This document shows positions 42,366 through 52,086 of a stretch of 53,774 nt of DNA, one piece after another. The notes under the pieces are model-generated. The model made no database searches. It was not told where the DNA came from and saw only the letters and a list, made by a program, of their open reading frames with translations. A program made the position numbers and the translations under genes. The stretch spans positions 1 to 53,774 of the forward strand of contig CALCKF010000020.1 in NCBI GenBank assembly GCA_937966095.1, given 5' to 3'. Source of the stretch: an uncultured Eubacterium sp. Lineage in GTDB: Bacteria > Bacillota > Clostridia > Peptostreptococcales > Anaerovoracaceae. Position 1 is the stretch's first letter. Each line of letters starts with the position of its first letter.

Positions 42366-43346
42366 TCAGAATCCGAGGCCGAAATTATCTTTTACTCTCT
42401 TCAATGTTTTCTCAGCTATAACATTGGCTTTTTCCGCTCCGTCCCTCAAAATATTTTTAAGTTCCTCGGTTTCCCTTATATCATTGAATTTCTTCTTTAT
42501 AGGTGCAATAGCCTCCTGAGTTATAACAACCAGATCTTTTTTGAAATCTCCATATCCTGTTCCCTGATATTTTTCTACTATATCCTCTACGCTTTCACCT
42601 GAAAAAGCGCTGTATATATTTATCAGATTGCTTATCCCCGGTTTGTTTTCAGGATCAAATCTGATAACTCCGTCTGAATCTGTAGTTGCTCTCATTATTG
42701 ATTTTTTTATTTTATTGTCTTCATCAAGAAGCGATATCCTGCTGTGGATATTTTCGGCACTTTTACTCATTTTGGATGATGGATCATCCAGAGCCATTAT
42801 ACGAGCTCCCGATTTGAGAAATCTTCCTTCAGGGACTACAAATGTTTTTTTGACAGTATTATTTATACGTATAGCTATATCTCTGCATAACTCTATATGC
42901 TGTTTCTGATCATTTCCTACCGGTACTATATCTGTATCATAAAGAAGTATATCAGCTGCCATCAGAACAGGATAAGCAAAAAGTCCCGTAGGTGCAGATT
43001 CCCTCCCTTTGCTTTTATCTTTGAATTGAGTCATCCTGGATAGCTCACCTGTATATGAATTACATGTAAGTATCCATGAAAGCTCAGCATGTCCGCTAAC
43101 GTCAGACTGAACGAATATTACCGATTTTTTAGGATCTATACCGACTGCTATATATAAAGCAGCGACATCAAGGATATGTTTTCTCAACTCCTTCGGATCC
43201 TGCGGAACTGTTATTGAATGAAGATCAACTATACAATATATACATTCATTTTCTTCCTGCAGCTCAACAAACTGCTTCAATGCTCCTAGATAATTTCCTA
43301 TATGAATATTTCCTGTAGGCTGTACACCTGAAAAAACACGTTTCAT
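42366..43346 (-). CDS. trpS: Tryptophanyl-tRNA synthetase
   Basis: A class I synthetase charging tRNA(Trp), 326 residues, the normal length. The HIGH motif is PTGNIHIGNYLGAL near residue 15 and the KMSKS motif is SSKMSKSAEN near 200. GVQPTG and LMAADILLYDTDIVPVGNDQKQH are the conserved blocks. It is 16 bases downstream of gyrA on the same strand, so probably cotranscribed. No T-box leader is visible, consistent with that placement. Confidence 0.97.
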   Translation of the reverse strand: MKRVFSGVQPTGNIHIGNYLGALKQFVELQEENECIYCIVDLHSITVPQDPKELRKHILDVAALYIAVGIDPKKSVIFVQSDVSGHAELSWILTCNSYTGELSRMTQFKDKSKGRESAPTGLFAYPVLMAADILLYDTDIVPVGNDQKQHIELCRDIAIRINNTVKKTFVVPEGRFLKSGARIMALDDPSSKMSKSAENIHSRISLLDEDNKIKKSIMRATTDSDGVIRFDPENKPGISNLINIYSAFSGESVEDIVEKYQGTGYGDFKKDLVVITQEAIAPIKKKFNDIRETEELKNILRDGAEKANVIAEKTLKRVKDNFGLGF

Positions 43347-43362
43347 AATCTTTTCCTCTTTA

Positions 43363-45885
43363 TCAATTCAAATCAAGTTTTGTCTGCTCTGATCCGTCTT
43401 CTTTTTTTTCTCTTGCTTTCTTGGCTTTTGCAAGCTTTGCATCCTGTTCATGCTCTTCTTCTTTTATGACCTTTGCCATAGAAATTATATTGGTATCTTC
43501 ATCGGTCCTCATTATCTTTACACCCTGGGTAGCTCTTCCAAGTTTTGAAACTTCATCCGCTTTTATTCTTATAATAGTTCCTTCAGAATTTATCAGAAGT
43601 ATCTCATCGTCCTCGTCCACTACCATTGCTCCTATAAGAGGTCCTGTTTTCTTGAATTTGCTCTTGTCATATGTGAGAAGTCCCTTACCTCCCCTTGACT
43701 GTATCTTATATTCGCTTACAGGAGTTCTCTTTCCGAATCCCTTGCTTGTAACCACCAGCAGCTCTTCATGAGGCTGAACAAGCTCCATTGATACTACTTC
43801 ATCATCATCTTCCAGTTTGATAGCTCTTACTCCTCCCGCTATTCTTCCCATAGGTCTTACATCATCCTCAGAGAAACATATACATTTTCCATTTTTAGTT
43901 ATTATTATCACATTATCGCTTCCACTGGTCTGTCTTATGTCTACAAGCTCATCTCCATCTTTCAGGTTTATGGCTATAAGCCCTGTTTTTCTGTTAGTAT
44001 CAAACTGTGATATGGCAGTTTTCTTTATAGTTCCGTTTTTTGTTACAGCTATAAGATATTTATCATCTCTGAAATCTTTGAACGGTATTACGGCAGTGAT
44101 CCTCTCTCTCTGCATAAGATTGAGGAAATTTATAGCCGGAGTTCCTTTTGCAGTCCTTGTTGCCTCAGGTATCTCATATGCCTTTATCCTGTGAACTTTA
44201 CCTGTATTTGTAAAGAACATGAGATTATCATGCGTAGACGTCATGATAAGATCACTCACAAAATCGTTCTCTCTTGTAGTCAATCCTGTGATACCTTTTC
44301 CTCCGCGTCGCTGTGTTTTATAAGTGTCTGCAGGTATCCTCTTCAGATATCCGAGATGTGTAAGTGTTATAGCTACCTGTTTTTCTTCTATCAGATCCTC
44401 CTCATCCATTTCATTCACATCTGAAATGAATTTTGTCCTTCTTTCATCACCGTATTTTCCCTTTATTTCAAGAAGCTCATCTTTTACAACTCCCATAAGA
44501 AGATTTTCATCTGCCAGAAGACTCTTATAATATGCTATTTTTTTCTGGAGATCTGCATATTCATTTTCTATCTTTTCACGTTCCAGTCCCTGCAGTCTTG
44601 CAAGTCTCATATCCAGTATAGCCTGTGCCTGTAAATCTGAAAGTCCAAAACAATCCATCAGTTTTTCTTTTGCATCATTATAACTGGATCTTATTATCTT
44701 TATTATTTCATCTATATTATCAAGAGCTATCCTTAATCCTTCCAATATATGAGCTCTGGCTTCAGCTTTGTTGAGATCATACTGTGTTCTTCTCGTTACT
44801 ACTTCTTTCTGATGTTTTAAATATTCCTTGATTATATCATACAGATTGAGAAGCCTTGGCTGACCGTTAACGAGAGCTATCATTATGATGCTGTAGTTTT
44901 CCTGCAGCTGAGTATGTTTATAGAGCCTGTTGAGTGTTATCCTGGGATTTGCATCCTTTTTAAGCTCTATAACTATACGCATCCCGTTTCTGTTTGATTC
45001 ATCTCTTATTGCGGAGATCCCATCTATCCTTTTATCTCTTACCAGCTCTCCTATTTTTTCAAGAAGTCTCGCTTTGTTAACCTGGAAAGGTATTTCTGTG
45101 ATTATTATCTGGGAACGCCCTCTGTCCGTTTCCTCTATATTTGCGACAGCACGCACCATCACCTTTCCCTGTCCTGTTTTATATGCTTCTCTCGCACCTT
45201 TTTTTCCGAGTATCTGAGCTCCTGTAGGAAAGTCCGGTCCTTTTACTATATCTATCAAATCATCTACGGTACACTCTTTATCGTCTATCATTTTTACCGT
45301 AGCATCTATGACTTCATTGAGATTATGAGGCGGTATCGATGTAGCCATACCTACAGCTATGCCGTTGCTTCCATTCACCAGAAGATTCGGAAATCTTGCA
45401 GGCAATACTACAGGCTCTTTTTCTTCTTCATCAAAGTTAGGCATGAAATCGACTGTATCTTTATCGATATCCCTTATCATTTCCAATGAAAAAGGCGACA
45501 TCCTGGCTTCAGTATAACGCATCGCTGCTGCGCCGTCTCCATCTACAGATCCGAAATTCCCATGTCCGTCAACAAGAAGATATCTGGTAGAAAAATCCTG
45601 AGCAAGTCTTACCATGGCATCGTAAATTGAACTGTCTCCATGGGGATGATATTTACCCATTACTTCGCCGACTATCCTGGCCGATTTTTTAAAAGGCTTA
45701 TCAGGAGTTATACCAAGACTGCTCATACCGTATAATATCCTTCTATGAACAGGTTTTAAGCCGTCACGAACGTCAGGAAGAGCTCGTCCCACTATAACAC
45801 TCATAGCATAATCTATATATGAGTTTTTCATTTCATCATGTATTTCATGCTGGATCATCTTCTGATCTTCAATCAAATTTGCCAT
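43363..45885 (-). CDS. gyrA: DNA gyrase subunit A
   Basis: 840 residues. It introduces negative supercoils together with GyrB. The catalytic tyrosine is in AAMRYTEARM near residue 122, preceded by the quinolone-pocket region with PHGDSSIYDAMVRLAQDF (serine at the position 83/84 equivalent, wild-type state). The C-terminal beta-pinwheel begins near 500, with GyrA-box-type repeats such as QRRGGKGI and SRGGKGLL. The tail is Lys/Glu-rich. It follows gyrB by 19 bases. Confidence 0.98.
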   Translation of the reverse strand: MANLIEDQKMIQHEIHDEMKNSYIDYAMSVIVGRALPDVRDGLKPVHRRILYGMSSLGITPDKPFKKSARIVGEVMGKYHPHGDSSIYDAMVRLAQDFSTRYLLVDGHGNFGSVDGDGAAAMRYTEARMSPFSLEMIRDIDKDTVDFMPNFDEEEKEPVVLPARFPNLLVNGSNGIAVGMATSIPPHNLNEVIDATVKMIDDKECTVDDLIDIVKGPDFPTGAQILGKKGAREAYKTGQGKVMVRAVANIEETDRGRSQIIITEIPFQVNKARLLEKIGELVRDKRIDGISAIRDESNRNGMRIVIELKKDANPRITLNRLYKHTQLQENYSIIMIALVNGQPRLLNLYDIIKEYLKHQKEVVTRRTQYDLNKAEARAHILEGLRIALDNIDEIIKIIRSSYNDAKEKLMDCFGLSDLQAQAILDMRLARLQGLEREKIENEYADLQKKIAYYKSLLADENLLMGVVKDELLEIKGKYGDERRTKFISDVNEMDEEDLIEEKQVAITLTHLGYLKRIPADTYKTQRRGGKGITGLTTRENDFVSDLIMTSTHDNLMFFTNTGKVHRIKAYEIPEATRTAKGTPAINFLNLMQRERITAVIPFKDFRDDKYLIAVTKNGTIKKTAISQFDTNRKTGLIAINLKDGDELVDIRQTSGSDNVIIITKNGKCICFSEDDVRPMGRIAGGVRAIKLEDDDEVVSMELVQPHEELLVVTSKGFGKRTPVSEYKIQSRGGKGLLTYDKSKFKKTGPLIGAMVVDEDDEILLINSEGTIIRIKADEVSKLGRATQGVKIMRTDEDTNIISMAKVIKEEEHEQDAKLAKAKKAREKKEDGSEQTKLDLN

Positions 45886-45904
45886 TTATAAAAGCCCCTC
45901 CTGT

Positions 45905-47824
45905 CTAAATATCAAGTGTTGCCAGTGCAGCATTCTGCTCTATGAACTGCCTCCTAGGCTGTACTTTATCACCCATTAGAGTAGTAAATATCTCATCTGC
46001 AGCTGTCGCATCTTCAAGAGTTATCTGAATCAGAGTCCTGTTATTATAATCCATAGTGGTTTCCCAAAGCTGATGAAAATCCATTTCACCAAGCCCTTTA
46101 TATCTCTGGATATCTGCTTTTCCAGGTTTGTCAGCAAGCTCCTTCATAAGTTTTTCCTGCTCTTTTTCAGAATAGGTATAATAAACTTCCTTTCCTTTCT
46201 TAACCTGGAAAAGAGGGGGCTGTGCTGCATATATATATCCCTTTTCTATCAGAGGGGTCATATATCTGTAAAAAAATGTAAGAAGAAGAGTTCTTATATG
46301 AGCTCCATCAACATCCGCATCTGTCATTATTATTATCTTATGATATCTCAGTTTTGACTCGTCAAAATCAGGTCCTATATTGCACCCGAAAGCTGTTATC
46401 ATGTTTTTTATCTCATCGGAATTCAGGATCCTGTCAAGTCTTGCTTTTTCAACATTGAGTATTTTACCTCTCAATGGAAGTACAGCCTGTCTCAATCTGT
46501 CTCTTCCCTGCTTTGCACTTCCTCCTGCGGAATCTCCTTCGACAAGGAATATTTCAGAAAGTGAAGGATCCTTTTCAGAACAGTCAGCAAGTTTTCCCGG
46601 CATCGAAATACCGTCAAGAACACTTTTTCTTCTTGTAAGCTCTCTTGCTTTTCTCGCAGCTTCTCTTGCTCTGGCAGCTCTGAGGCATTTATCTATTATT
46701 ATCTTCGCCTGTGCAGGATTTTCCTCAAGAAACGCCATCACATTCTCTGCTGTTGCAGTATCCACAAATCCTCTCATATCGCTGTTGCCAAGCTTTGTTT
46801 TCGTTTGACCTTCAAATTGAGGTTCTGTTAATTTTACGGAAATTACAGCAGTGAGCCCTTCTCTGACATCCTCTCCTGACAGAGCATCATCATTTTCCTT
46901 AAGAATCTTATTCCTTCTTGCATAATCATTTATTATCCTTGTGAGAGCAGTCTTGAATCCAACCATATGGAAACCGCCCTCTGTCGTATTTATATTGTTT
47001 GCATACGAAAGAAGCATTTCATTGTATCTGTCTGTATACTGCATGGCAACTTCCACTTCTCTGTCTTTATCTGTGACTTCAAAGTATATTATATCCTGAT
47101 GAAGCACTTCTTTGTTTGTATTCAAATGTTTTACAAATTCCTTTATGCCGCCTTCATAATGAAATATTTCCTCTCTTTTTTTACCTTCTCTTTCATCTTT
47201 TAATGTTATCTTTATACCTTTATTCAGAAATGCCATTTCACGAAGGCGTCTTTCGAGAGTCTCATAATCATATTCAGTTTCATCAAAAATTTCCGGATCA
47301 GGCCAGAAAGTACTTTTTGATCCTGTATTTTTAGCATTTCCCACCACATCCAAAGGAGTTACGGTTTTACCTTTTTCATATATCTGTCTGTATATTTTTC
47401 CTCCTCTTTTTACTTCTACTTCCATCCTTGTGGAAAGTGCATTCACAACAGAAGCTCCTACTCCGTGAAGACCTCCTGAAACCTTATATCCTCCTCCTCC
47501 AAACTTTCCTCCTGCATGCAGAACTGTGTGTATCACCTCTACAGCGGGTATCCCAAGTTTCGGATGACTATCTACCGGCATACCTCTTCCGTCATCCTCC
47601 ACAGTTATTGAATTATCTTTATGGATAGTAACATTTATATTACTGCAAAAACCTGCAAGAGCCTCATCTATACTGTTATCAACTATTTCATAAACCAAAT
47701 GATGAAGACCTCTAGGCCCTGTACTTCCTATATACATTCCCGGTCTTTTTCTTACAGCTTCAAGACCTTCCAATACCTGTATCTGTTCGGCATCATACTG
47801 CTGAATTTTTTCGCCTTTTGCCAT
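45905..47824 (-). CDS. gyrB: DNA gyrase subunit B
   Basis: 639 residues. It provides the ATPase and part of the cleavage core. The GHKL ATPase has EIVDNSIDEALAGF and DDGRGMPVD, and YKVSGGLHGVGASVVNALS. The Toprim domain has EGDSAGGSAKQGRDR and IIIMTDADVDGAHIRTLLL. The tail ends PRRQFIEQNA, standard. RBS AAGGAG. A recF terminator lies upstream, so gyrBA has its own transcript. Confidence 0.98.
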   Translation of the reverse strand: MAKGEKIQQYDAEQIQVLEGLEAVRKRPGMYIGSTGPRGLHHLVYEIVDNSIDEALAGFCSNINVTIHKDNSITVEDDGRGMPVDSHPKLGIPAVEVIHTVLHAGGKFGGGGYKVSGGLHGVGASVVNALSTRMEVEVKRGGKIYRQIYEKGKTVTPLDVVGNAKNTGSKSTFWPDPEIFDETEYDYETLERRLREMAFLNKGIKITLKDEREGKKREEIFHYEGGIKEFVKHLNTNKEVLHQDIIYFEVTDKDREVEVAMQYTDRYNEMLLSYANNINTTEGGFHMVGFKTALTRIINDYARRNKILKENDDALSGEDVREGLTAVISVKLTEPQFEGQTKTKLGNSDMRGFVDTATAENVMAFLEENPAQAKIIIDKCLRAARAREAARKARELTRRKSVLDGISMPGKLADCSEKDPSLSEIFLVEGDSAGGSAKQGRDRLRQAVLPLRGKILNVEKARLDRILNSDEIKNMITAFGCNIGPDFDESKLRYHKIIIMTDADVDGAHIRTLLLTFFYRYMTPLIEKGYIYAAQPPLFQVKKGKEVYYTYSEKEQEKLMKELADKPGKADIQRYKGLGEMDFHQLWETTMDYNNRTLIQITLEDATAADEIFTTLMGDKVQPRRQFIEQNAALATLDI

Positions 47825-47965
47825 TATACAATCTCCTTTTTAAACTTACTCATACATTATAGATTGTAACATAAAACTTTCATTTTTACAATTTTAATAT
47901 GTGTTTTGGACTCAAATCTTTATATTGTTGTAAAAAATGGCTTAAATCAACGTTTTTTAATATTA

Positions 47966-48010
47966 AAAGCCTGATTTATAATACAGTTACATATCAATAA
48001 ATCAGACTTT
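47966..48010 (-). terminator. Terminator after recF
   Basis: On the minus strand AAGTCTGATTTAT and ATAAATCAGGCTT form a 13-pair stem (one GU) followed by TTTAATATT. Confidence 0.75.
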
Positions 48011-48017
48011 TTTGTTT

Positions 48018-49109
48018 TTATATTTCTATTTCCACTTCTCCCGATCTTATTTTAAATATCTTTCCTTCCGGAAGTTCCCTTGCAACCTTTCCCGATATGT
48101 CAGTAGTTGTTATAAAAAGCTGATTACCGCCAAGAGAATTTATAAGATATGACTGTCTTTCATTATCAAGTTCAGAAAGAACATCATCAAGCAGAAGTAT
48201 AGGTTTTTCACCTGACTCCTCTTCTATAAGCTTTATTTCAGAAAGTTTAAGTGAAAGAGCCGCTGTTCTCTGCTGACCCTGGGATCCGAATTTTCTTATA
48301 TCCACATCATCCGAGGATATTCTCATATCGTCTTTATGAGGACCTTTTCCTGTATTTCTGTTTTTGATATCATCATTTCTCATAGATACAAGGACATCAT
48401 AAAAATCTCTCTCTATATCATTTATCGACGATATGCTTGCTTCGTAATTAAGCTCTATATTTTCTTTTCCTCCGGATATCCTGCTGTGTATGACTCTGCT
48501 TATATCATTTAATTTTTTTATAAACTCTCTTCTTTTTGATATAACTCTTGCACCATATAAAGCAAGTTCCCTGTCCCATATATCCAGTATATCTGTTTCT
48601 ATATCCGATTCTTTCAAATACGCGTTACGCTGTTTCAGTGCTTTTTTATAATTATTGAGATCCATATAATATCCTGGCTTTATCTGACACAGTTCTCTGT
48701 CTATGAATCTTCTTCTTTTTTCAGGCTCATCTTTTACAATTTTAAGATCTTCAGGTGAAAAAATTATTATAAAGATCCTTTCAAGCATTTCAGATGTTTT
48801 TTTTATTTTTACGCCATCTATCTTTATTCCCTTTTTTCCTTCATTGTTGATGACTATTTCTGTAGTATGTATATCATCACTGAAAAAGGCAGAAGTCTTC
48901 ACACTGCAGAATTCTCTTCCGAATCTTATCATTTCCCTGTCTTTTGATGTCTTGAAAGATTTTGCCATTCCATTCATGTATATACTTTCCAGAAGATTCG
49001 TCTTTCCCTGAGCATTATTCCCTATAAATATATTAACATTTTCACTGAATGAGGTCTTAAGAGCTTTGTAATTACGGAAATCCTTTAATTCTATATTTCT
49101 TATATACAT
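48018..49109 (-). CDS. recF: DNA replication/repair protein RecF
   Basis: 363 residues, an ABC-type ATPase loading RecA onto gapped DNA. Walker A is GNNAQGKTNLLESIYM near residue 30, the ABC signature is GSQGQQRTAALSLKLSE, and Walker B is LLLDDVLSELD. It opens YIRNIELKDFRNY. The gene starts three bases after dnaN. In Bacillus yaaA lies between dnaN and recF, but here nothing does. Confidence 0.96.
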   Translation of the reverse strand: MYIRNIELKDFRNYKALKTSFSENVNIFIGNNAQGKTNLLESIYMNGMAKSFKTSKDREMIRFGREFCSVKTSAFFSDDIHTTEIVINNEGKKGIKIDGVKIKKTSEMLERIFIIIFSPEDLKIVKDEPEKRRRFIDRELCQIKPGYYMDLNNYKKALKQRNAYLKESDIETDILDIWDRELALYGARVISKRREFIKKLNDISRVIHSRISGGKENIELNYEASISSINDIERDFYDVLVSMRNDDIKNRNTGKGPHKDDMRISSDDVDIRKFGSQGQQRTAALSLKLSEIKLIEEESGEKPILLLDDVLSELDNERQSYLINSLGGNQLFITTTDISGKVARELPEGKIFKIRSGEVEIEI

Positions 49110-49112
49110 TTT

Positions 49113-50228
49113 TTAAATCGTAGGGATCCTTACAGGAAGGATCAGATATTCATATGAATCTCCTTCAACCGGTCTTACGACACAAGGAGATGTATTAGTT
49201 TTAAAATTCATCGATATTTCTTCATCATCTATTGATTTCAAGACATCCATAACGAATTTTGAATTGAAACCTATTTCTATATCATTTCCTTTTTTATCTA
49301 CTGCTATTTCCTCTCTTACATTTCCTTCTTCAGATCTTGATGTTATAGTCATTATGTCATCTCTTATAGTCATTTTTATAAGATTGTTCTTACCTTCTTT
49401 AGCGAGAAGAGAAGCTCTTTCTATGCTTTCAAGAAGTATGTCTCTTCCAGCTATAACATTTATAACACTGTCATTAGGAATGATATCTCTGTATCTTATG
49501 AAATCTCCTTCCATAAGTCTCAATATGACTTCAGTAGTTCCTATATTGAATACAGCTCTTTTTTTACCCAGAGATATACTTATATCATCTTCACCTTCAT
49601 TTTCTGAAACTATTTTACTGATCTCGTTCATTATCTTTGCAGCTATTATAAATCTGTTTTCCTCAGCACTTTTCATATTTTCACATGCAAGTGCAAGCCT
49701 GAATCCATCAAGAGCTACCATGTTGACTTTGTCTTTTTTTATTTCTGTGAGTATTCCTACAAGAACACCCTTTGATTCATCTATAGATGCCGCAAACGAT
49801 GTTCTGTTGACCATATCGATAAATATATCTTTATCAAATATTATATTATCGCTTGTTTCTTCTTTTTCAGCTATTTTAGGAAATTCATCCACAGGAAAGC
49901 TTATTACTTTAAATTCGGATGAATCAGTTTTTATTGAAACAGAGTTTTCTTCAGTTTCCTCTATCAATATATCCTCATTTGGAAGTTTTCTTATTATATC
50001 TCCGAAAAGTTTGGAAACAACTACAGCTGAACCCTCCTCATGAACTGAAGCATTTATTTTTTTCTGTATACTTATTTCAAGATCCGATGCTGTGAGCATT
50101 AATGTTCCGTCTGATTTTGCCTCAATCAGTATTCCTTTAAGTATAGGAAGTGTTGTTCTGTTTGATACAGCTTTTGAAACTGTGTTCAGTGCTTTTGATA
50201 ACGTTTGCTGGCTGCATGTGAATTTCAT
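49113..50228 (-). CDS. dnaN: DNA polymerase III beta subunit (sliding clamp)
   Basis: 371 residues. The protein forms a ring-shaped dimer that tethers polymerase. MKFTCSQQTLSKALNTVSKAVSNRTTLPILKGI is the N-terminal signature, and the middle domain has SFAASIDESKGVLVGIL. The C-terminal tail YLILPVRI is the family ending. It follows dnaA by 168 bases, an interval that holds the origin unwinding element. Confidence 0.98.
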   Translation of the reverse strand: MKFTCSQQTLSKALNTVSKAVSNRTTLPILKGILIEAKSDGTLMLTASDLEISIQKKINASVHEEGSAVVVSKLFGDIIRKLPNEDILIEETEENSVSIKTDSSEFKVISFPVDEFPKIAEKEETSDNIIFDKDIFIDMVNRTSFAASIDESKGVLVGILTEIKKDKVNMVALDGFRLALACENMKSAEENRFIIAAKIMNEISKIVSENEGEDDISISLGKKRAVFNIGTTEVILRLMEGDFIRYRDIIPNDSVINVIAGRDILLESIERASLLAKEGKNNLIKMTIRDDIMTITSRSEEGNVREEIAVDKKGNDIEIGFNSKFVMDVLKSIDDEEISMNFKTNTSPCVVRPVEGDSYEYLILPVRIPTI

Positions 50229-50269
50229 AATATCCTCCGAATAAAATTTATTTTTATTATATTAATATA

Positions 50270-50396
50270 TAGTAGTTATAGTAGTAGGGGCTGTTGAAAC
50301 TGTTGATATCTTTCAAACCCGTTGTAAATATTTGTTTTTTTGTTATTTAAAATTTGTGGATAACTTGTTTTTTTTGTCAACATACTATGTTGATAA
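50270..50396. other. Origin unwinding element between dnaA and dnaN (DnaA boxes, GC run, DnaA-trios)
   Basis: Read on the minus strand (dnaA to dnaN): an 8/9 box (50388-50396), a perfect DnaA box TTATCCACA (50355-50363), two degenerate boxes (50301-50309 at 7/9, 50292-50300 at 6/9), a GC run GCCCC (50287-50291), and six in-phase triplets complementary to TAG TAG TTA TAG TAG TAG (50270-50287). This is the order of the basal unwinding system described for Bacillus subtilis. AT-rich DNA follows to the dnaN RBS. Confidence 0.7.
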
Positions 50397-51779
50397 TTAT
50401 TGTATATCTTCTTTAAGACGTTTTATTTCCTCAGAAAGAAGACTATCGGTTTTTATTTCTGAAGAAATTTTGTCGTAAGCGTGAAGTACAGTGGTATGAT
50501 CTCTTCCTCCAAAACATTCTCCTATTTTAGGAAGAGATGAATCTGTCAGTTCTCTGCATAGATACATAGCGATCTGTCTTGGATGTGAAAATTCTCTTTT
50601 GCGTTTTGAAGATTCTATATCTGATATTTTTATATTGTATTTTTTACACACTTCTTTTTTAATAGATTCGCATGTTATGTTGAAATCACTTGTAGAAAAG
50701 ATATCGTTGAGATTTTTTCTTGCGAATTTCACCGTTATTCTTTCGTTAAATATCTTTGAATAGCTTATTATCCTTGTCAATGCGCTTTCAAGTTCTCTTA
50801 TATTGAATTTCACTTTTTCGGCTATAAGATTTATTACATCGAGTATATCATCATCTATAGCTATATTTTCAAGCTGCGCTTTATTTCTCAGTATTGCTAC
50901 TCTGGTTTCAAAATCAGGTGGCTGTATATCAGCTATTATATTCCATTGGAATCTTGATCTTAATCGTTCATCAAGATCTGTAAGTTTGCTGGGATGTCTG
51001 TCACTTGATATTACTATCTGTTTTTCAAATTCATACAGTGCATTGAATGTATGGAAAAATTCGGCCTGTGTGCTTTCTTTACCTTCTATGAATTGTATAT
51101 CGTCTATCAGAAGTACATCCACATTCCTGTATTTGTTTTTGAAAGCTCTCATTTTGCTGTTGTAGTTTTTTTTGTCCTGAATTGCTTTTATAAGTTCTGA
51201 TGTAAACATTTCGGAAGAAACGTAAAGGACTTTTGAATAAGGGTTGTGTTCAAGTATGTAGTGTCCTATGGCATGCATAAGATGAGTTTTTCCCAGTCCT
51301 GAACCTCCATATATAAAAAGAGGATTGTATACTACTGCCGGTGATTCTGCTACTGCCAGAGCAACAGCATGAGCGTAGTTATTATTTGCTCCTACTACGA
51401 ATGTATCAAAATTATATCTTGGATTAAGAAAATATTCTTCCCTGAATTCATTTTCCTGTTTTTTTGATTGAGGCTCTTCAGTACTGATATTTCCCTTTAT
51501 TATATTTTCTATTTCTTCTTCTGTTTTGTTTTTTATTACTACTTTATATTTTTTATTGTATATTGTCTCTATTGCTCTTTCAAATATTGAAATATAGCGG
51601 TTTTTAAGTACTTCTATAAGAAAATCGCTTGAAGATGCAACATAAAAAACCCCGGCATCCTCATCAAGTTCGAGAGGAGTAAGAGGTAAAAACCATGTCC
51701 TGTAGCTTACATCAGTTACATTTTCATTTATTTCGGAAAGTATGTCATTCCATTTTTTGTCGTCTATCTTTTTTTTCAT
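50397..51779 (-). CDS. dnaA: Chromosomal replication initiator DnaA
   Basis: 460 residues. It binds DnaA boxes and opens the origin. The N-terminal domain (1-90) has SYRTWFLPLTPL. A linker follows. The AAA+ core has Walker A GGSGLGKTHLMHAIGHY and Walker B VDVLLIDDIQFIEGK. The C-terminal HTH has the DnaA signature FGGRDHTTVLHAYDKI and REFSHPRQIAMYLCRE. Length fits the family. The start follows a weak GCAGGG site. A DnaA box lies inside its promoter. Confidence 0.98.
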   Translation of the reverse strand: MKKKIDDKKWNDILSEINENVTDVSYRTWFLPLTPLELDEDAGVFYVASSSDFLIEVLKNRYISIFERAIETIYNKKYKVVIKNKTEEEIENIIKGNISTEEPQSKKQENEFREEYFLNPRYNFDTFVVGANNNYAHAVALAVAESPAVVYNPLFIYGGSGLGKTHLMHAIGHYILEHNPYSKVLYVSSEMFTSELIKAIQDKKNYNSKMRAFKNKYRNVDVLLIDDIQFIEGKESTQAEFFHTFNALYEFEKQIVISSDRHPSKLTDLDERLRSRFQWNIIADIQPPDFETRVAILRNKAQLENIAIDDDILDVINLIAEKVKFNIRELESALTRIISYSKIFNERITVKFARKNLNDIFSTSDFNITCESIKKEVCKKYNIKISDIESSKRKREFSHPRQIAMYLCRELTDSSLPKIGECFGGRDHTTVLHAYDKISSEIKTDSLLSEEIKRLKEDIQ

Positions 51780-51811
51780 ATTTTTTCCCTGCTGTTAAAA
51801 ATGATAGATAT

Positions 51812-51841
51812 ATAATATCAAAAAAAGTTATCCACAGGCAA
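51812..51841 (-). promoter_or_regulatory. dnaA promoter containing a DnaA box
   Basis: Minus-strand TTGCCT (51836-51841) and TATTAT (51812-51817) have an 18-base spacer that contains the DnaA box 51828-51836. This arrangement would let DnaA repress its own transcription. Confidence 0.55.
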
Positions 51842-51982
51842 TAGGTTAATAAAATTTGTTGAAAAAATAAAATATAATATACTTATCCACTACTTGTGGA
51901 TAAAATTGTGCAAAGTTTTAACACCTGCAACTATATATTGGATATAAGTATGATATTACATATTTATATAATTTAAAACAGA

Positions 51983-52011
51983 TTGACATGCGTTTTTAGT
52001 GAGGGTATAAT
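51983..52011 (+). promoter_or_regulatory. Consensus sigma-A promoter of rpmH
   Basis: TTGACA (51983-51988) and TATAAT (52006-52011) with a 17-base spacer. Leader of about 70 bases and a strong AAAGGAGG before the rpmH start. Confidence 0.85.
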
Positions 52012-52086
52012 GATAAAGCGTATTGCATAGGTTGAAATTTAGAGCTATGCATTTTATTATTGATAAGCAAAAAGGAGGAAAAACTG

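Larger units (their letters stand above)
51780..52086. other. oriC part upstream of dnaA (DnaA boxes, AT-rich DNA, divergent promoters)
   Basis: About 307 bases without a gene between dnaA and rpmH. TTATCCACA lies at 51828-51836. A palindromic pair TTATCCAC-5-GTGGATAA lies at 51883-51903. Between these is an AT-rich stretch (51850-51882). The dnaA promoter is at the left, the rpmH promoter at the right. The rest (51904-51980) is AT-rich with no further clear box. Confidence 0.8.

Noticed and set aside
42265..43362. T-box riboswitch for trpS
   Set aside because: trpS follows gyrA by 16 bases, leaving no room for a leader, and no T-box sequence is seen upstream or downstream.
49264..50043. Long plus-strand open frame (about 260 codons) opposite dnaN
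   Set aside because: Ser/Ile/Leu-rich antisense translation with no RBS or recognisable domain. It is the mirror of an AT-rich coding gene with full dnaN signatures on the other strand.
50377..50393. TCAACATACTATGTTGA as dnaA terminator
   Set aside because: Perfect palindrome just after dnaA, but no T-run follows on the dnaA strand. More likely overlapping degenerate DnaA-type sites.
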